A stretch of 64,000 bases of DNA from Spongiactinospora sp. TRM90649 (GTDB taxonomy: Bacteria; Actinomycetota; Actinomycetes; Streptosporangiales; Streptosporangiaceae). Each line of letters starts with the position of its first letter. Position 1 is the stretch's first letter. Of this stretch, positions 62,582 to 64,000 are shown piece by piece. The position numbers were made by a program, and so were the translations under genes. The notes below the pieces were generated by a model, which was given only the letters and a program-made list of their open reading frames with translations, was not told the DNA's origin and did no database searches. The stretch covers positions 209,851-273,850 of the forward strand of contig NZ_JARLTC010000010.1 of NCBI RefSeq assembly GCF_029382225.1, written 5' to 3'.

Positions 62582-63291
62582 GTGTTCTCCTTCGCGTCAG
62601 GCGCGGCGGTCTCATGGGCGGCCGTCTCGTGGGCGGCGCGGGTCGGATGGCCGGAGAAGATCCCGGCGGGTAGGGGGGCCTGCCCGGCCGATGTCTTCAG
62701 GGCTGGGATGACGATGGTGTCGACGAGTGCGGACAGGTACTCCTCGTCGACGGCGAGGCCGTTGACCCGTCGCAGCAGGAGAGCGGCGCCGACCACCTCC
62801 TCGAAGGCGAAAGGGTCCGCGCCTTCGGGCAGTTCGCCGCGTGCGATCGCGGAGTCGATGACCTGTCGCGGCAACCGAGCTCCTGTCGGGCCGACGGCGT
62901 TCTCGATGTCCTCGCACAGGTCCGGGTCCTCCAGACCCGCCTGCAAGAGCAGCATCGCGGTCTGACTGTCCGCTGCGCGCATGGTCTGGTCCAGGCGCCG
63001 GCACAGGCTCAACACGTCCCCGCGCAGGCTGCCGGTGTCGATCGGCTCGCCGGCCCCGCGCTGCGCGGGCCCGGCCTTGACCGCGGCGATCACCATCTCC
63101 CGCTTGGACCCCCACCGCCGATACAGGCTCGCCTTGGACGTCTGGCACCGTCGGGCGACCTCCTCGAAGGAGACGCCCTCGTAACCGGACTCCGCCAGCA
63201 CCTCCAATACGACAGCAGTGATCCGCTGATCCAGAGCCGCATCACGCGGACGGCCGCGTGCCGCACCCTCACGACTATTTCGATACACCAC
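62578..63291 (-). CDS. TetR-family transcriptional regulator
   Basis: 237 residues from GTG 63291 (or 63288). Helix-turn-helix near residues 20-65 (GVSFEEVARRCQTSKASLYRRWGSKREM) followed by a helical ligand domain; the C-terminal tail has an AAHETAAHETAAP repeat. The start codon lies inside the inverted repeat CGATAC-N10-GTATCG (63281-63302), so autoregulation with a leaderless or very short leader is likely. It is coupled to the hydrolase gene. Confidence 0.88.
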   Translation of the reverse strand: MVYRNSREGAARGRPRDAALDQRITAVVLEVLAESGYEGVSFEEVARRCQTSKASLYRRWGSKREMVIAAVKAGPAQRGAGEPIDTGSLRGDVLSLCRRLDQTMRAADSQTAMLLLQAGLEDPDLCEDIENAVGPTGARLPRQVIDSAIARGELPEGADPFAFEEVVGAALLLRRVNGLAVDEEYLSALVDTIVIPALKTSAGQAPLPAGIFSGHPTRAAHETAAHETAAPDAKENT

Positions 63292-63302
63292 GTCCCGTAT
63301 CG
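63281..63302. promoter_or_regulatory. Candidate TetR operator over the start codon
   Basis: CGATAC (63281-63286) and GTATCG (63297-63302) form a perfect inverted repeat with a 10-base spacer that covers the GTG start codons of the TetR gene, the usual place for an autoregulatory TetR site. Confidence 0.6.
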
Positions 63303-63339
63303 TAATGCATCCGGGCTGACCTCCAACGGGTGGACCTGG

Positions 63340-63680
63340 CGTCACGCCACGACGGTGAGCGCCGCGCGGCCGTCGAGCGGTGAAGACCACCCCGCCGATC
63401 ACCACCAGGCCGGTGGCGGCCTGGATCAACGTGTGCCGGGCGGTGTTGACCGCCTCGAAAGGCGCCGCGCGGCCGGGCCGATCAAGACGGCGAGCACCGA
63501 ACCGGCCGCCACGGTCAGCGCGATGCCGGCGGCCAGCACCCACCGCGCCCAGTCGGGCCCCGGCACCACCACGGCCGTCCACGTACAGCCCGCCATCACC
63601 GTGACGGCCAGGACCACCGCGGCTGATCGCCGCGAGGCTCGCCGCGGCGGTTCGGGGACGCGCCTCCGGACGACCTGTTG
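63340..63680 (-). pseudogene. Frameshifted membrane-protein remnant
   Basis: Two minus-strand frames continue each other: first VVLAVTVMAGCTWTAVVV and WARWVLAAGIALTVAAG with VLAVLIGPAAR (two membrane helices), then in another frame AVNTARHTLIQAATGLVV and IGGVVFTARR. The second part resembles the start of large actinobacterial proteins that have a helix followed by an NTARQTLIQ-type segment. A frameshift near 63455 and loss of everything after FTARR leave no functional frame. Confidence 0.6.
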
Positions 63681-63770
63681 AAGGGGATCCGAGTGGTGGC
63701 GTCGGGTGAGACGCTGCTCGCGCCCCCGACTGATCGCGGAGTTCGTACAGCGCCCGGTCCAGCAGTCCTT
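63655..63770 (+). pseudogene. Response-regulator fragment (linker and start of LuxR domain)
   Basis: The plus strand reads DAPPDDLLKGIRVVASGETL then LLAP, and after a short frame-shifting deletion near 63716 continues RLIAEFVQRP in another frame. This is the receiver-to-LuxR linker of NarL regulators (compare IHAVRVVARGDALIAPSVTR and RRLIAEFAERV in the intact regulator at 52240). Sequence on either side is unrelated. It begins where the minus-strand fragment at 59962-60312 stops. Confidence 0.75.
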
Positions 63771-64000
63771 TCACGGGCTCGACACGGCCCGCCTGGTCAC
63801 GCCGCGTTGGCCGCCCGCGCGCCCCCAGGAAGCCGAGAAGCGAGCCCGCACCGCCCTCGACGAACTGGCCAGGGCGGGCAAGTCCGCTATGACGCCGACT
63901 GATCGCGAAAGGGCGTGGGCCGGCTAGACGAGTAAGTCCTAATCCGAGTCAGTGGTCATAAGCGATCAGTGACCGGGTGATGGGCTGGCCGGTCTCGCGG
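63771..64000. other. Right-end sequence without recognisable gene
   Basis: A plus-strand frame continues from the response-regulator fragment to a stop at 63925-63927 (segment EAEKRARTALDELARAGKS) but matches nothing I know. Beyond it no credible coding sequence or RNA is visible up to the window edge. Confidence 0.4.

Noticed and set aside
63706..63927. 73-codon plus-strand frame near the right end as a real small gene
   Set aside because: Its first third is the frame-shifted LuxR linker of a response regulator and the rest matches nothing; treated as decayed DNA.

Overview
The window is high-GC DNA with GTG/TTG starts, actinobacterial -10 boxes directly in front of start codons, an IdeR-type iron box and a RamB/AceA pair, so it is chromosomal DNA of an actinomycete. 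Gene families and order (polysialyltransferase-like cell-wall glycopolymer genes, a complete Entner-Doudoroff operon, many ABC/two-component modules, a LytR-CpsA-Psr protein) suggest Streptosporangiales or a relative; this placement is inference. I saw no rRNA, tRNA, CRISPR array, phage module or intact insertion sequence.

Layout. 0-0.7 kb: CHAP hydrolase behind a c-di-AMP (ydaO) riboswitch. 0.9-7.7 kb: two convergent operons for a nonulosonic-acid (sialic acid/Kdn-like) polymer, including one polypeptide that fuses a CMP-sugar synthetase, a HAD phosphatase and a NeuB-type synthase. 7.9-14.8 kb: a giant secreted M4-M28 double peptidase, a LysR regulator, a mycolyltransferase-fold esterase and an ACT protein. 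14.8-24.1 kb: carbohydrate block with an MsiK-like importer ATPase, a LacI regulator, the operon zwf-edd-glk-eda (glucose to pyruvate by the Entner-Doudoroff route) and a divergent ROK regulator. 24.1-26.3 kb: DUF2470 protein and an S4 ribosomal protein sharing an iron box, then a voltage-gated channel. 26.5-33.9 kb: ABC exporter, two-component system, a deletion-fused TetR/ABC remnant, and a membrane spermidine-synthase-like protein. 34-38.4 kb: LCP ligase and a zinc peptidase, both with long low-complexity cytoplasmic tails. 38.5-45.2 kb: LysR, then a two-component system divergent from a LolA-like lipoprotein/ABC operon, with seven CTGAGA/TCTCAG hexamers in between. 45.2-54.6 kb: YcnI copper protein, a two-permease ABC exporter, lipase-type hydrolase, NarL-type two-component system, Ser/Thr kinase. 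55-59.3 kb: isocitrate lyase, RamB regulator, acyl-CoA dehydrogenase (acetate/fatty-acid use).

59.9-64 kb is different: it is packed with remnants of at least seven genes (response regulator, histidine kinase, DUF998 protein, ABC ATPase and permease, a membrane protein, and a second response-regulator piece), each cut or frameshifted, around one intact TetR-hydrolase operon. Similar deletion scars occur at 30.6-31.05 kb and 54.7 kb, so decay of ABC/regulator modules by deletion is a recurring theme. The most unusual items are the trifunctional nonulosonate enzyme without an antifreeze domain, the M4-M28 fusion, the phased operator array at 41.85 kb, and the gene graveyard with a possibly inverted response regulator.
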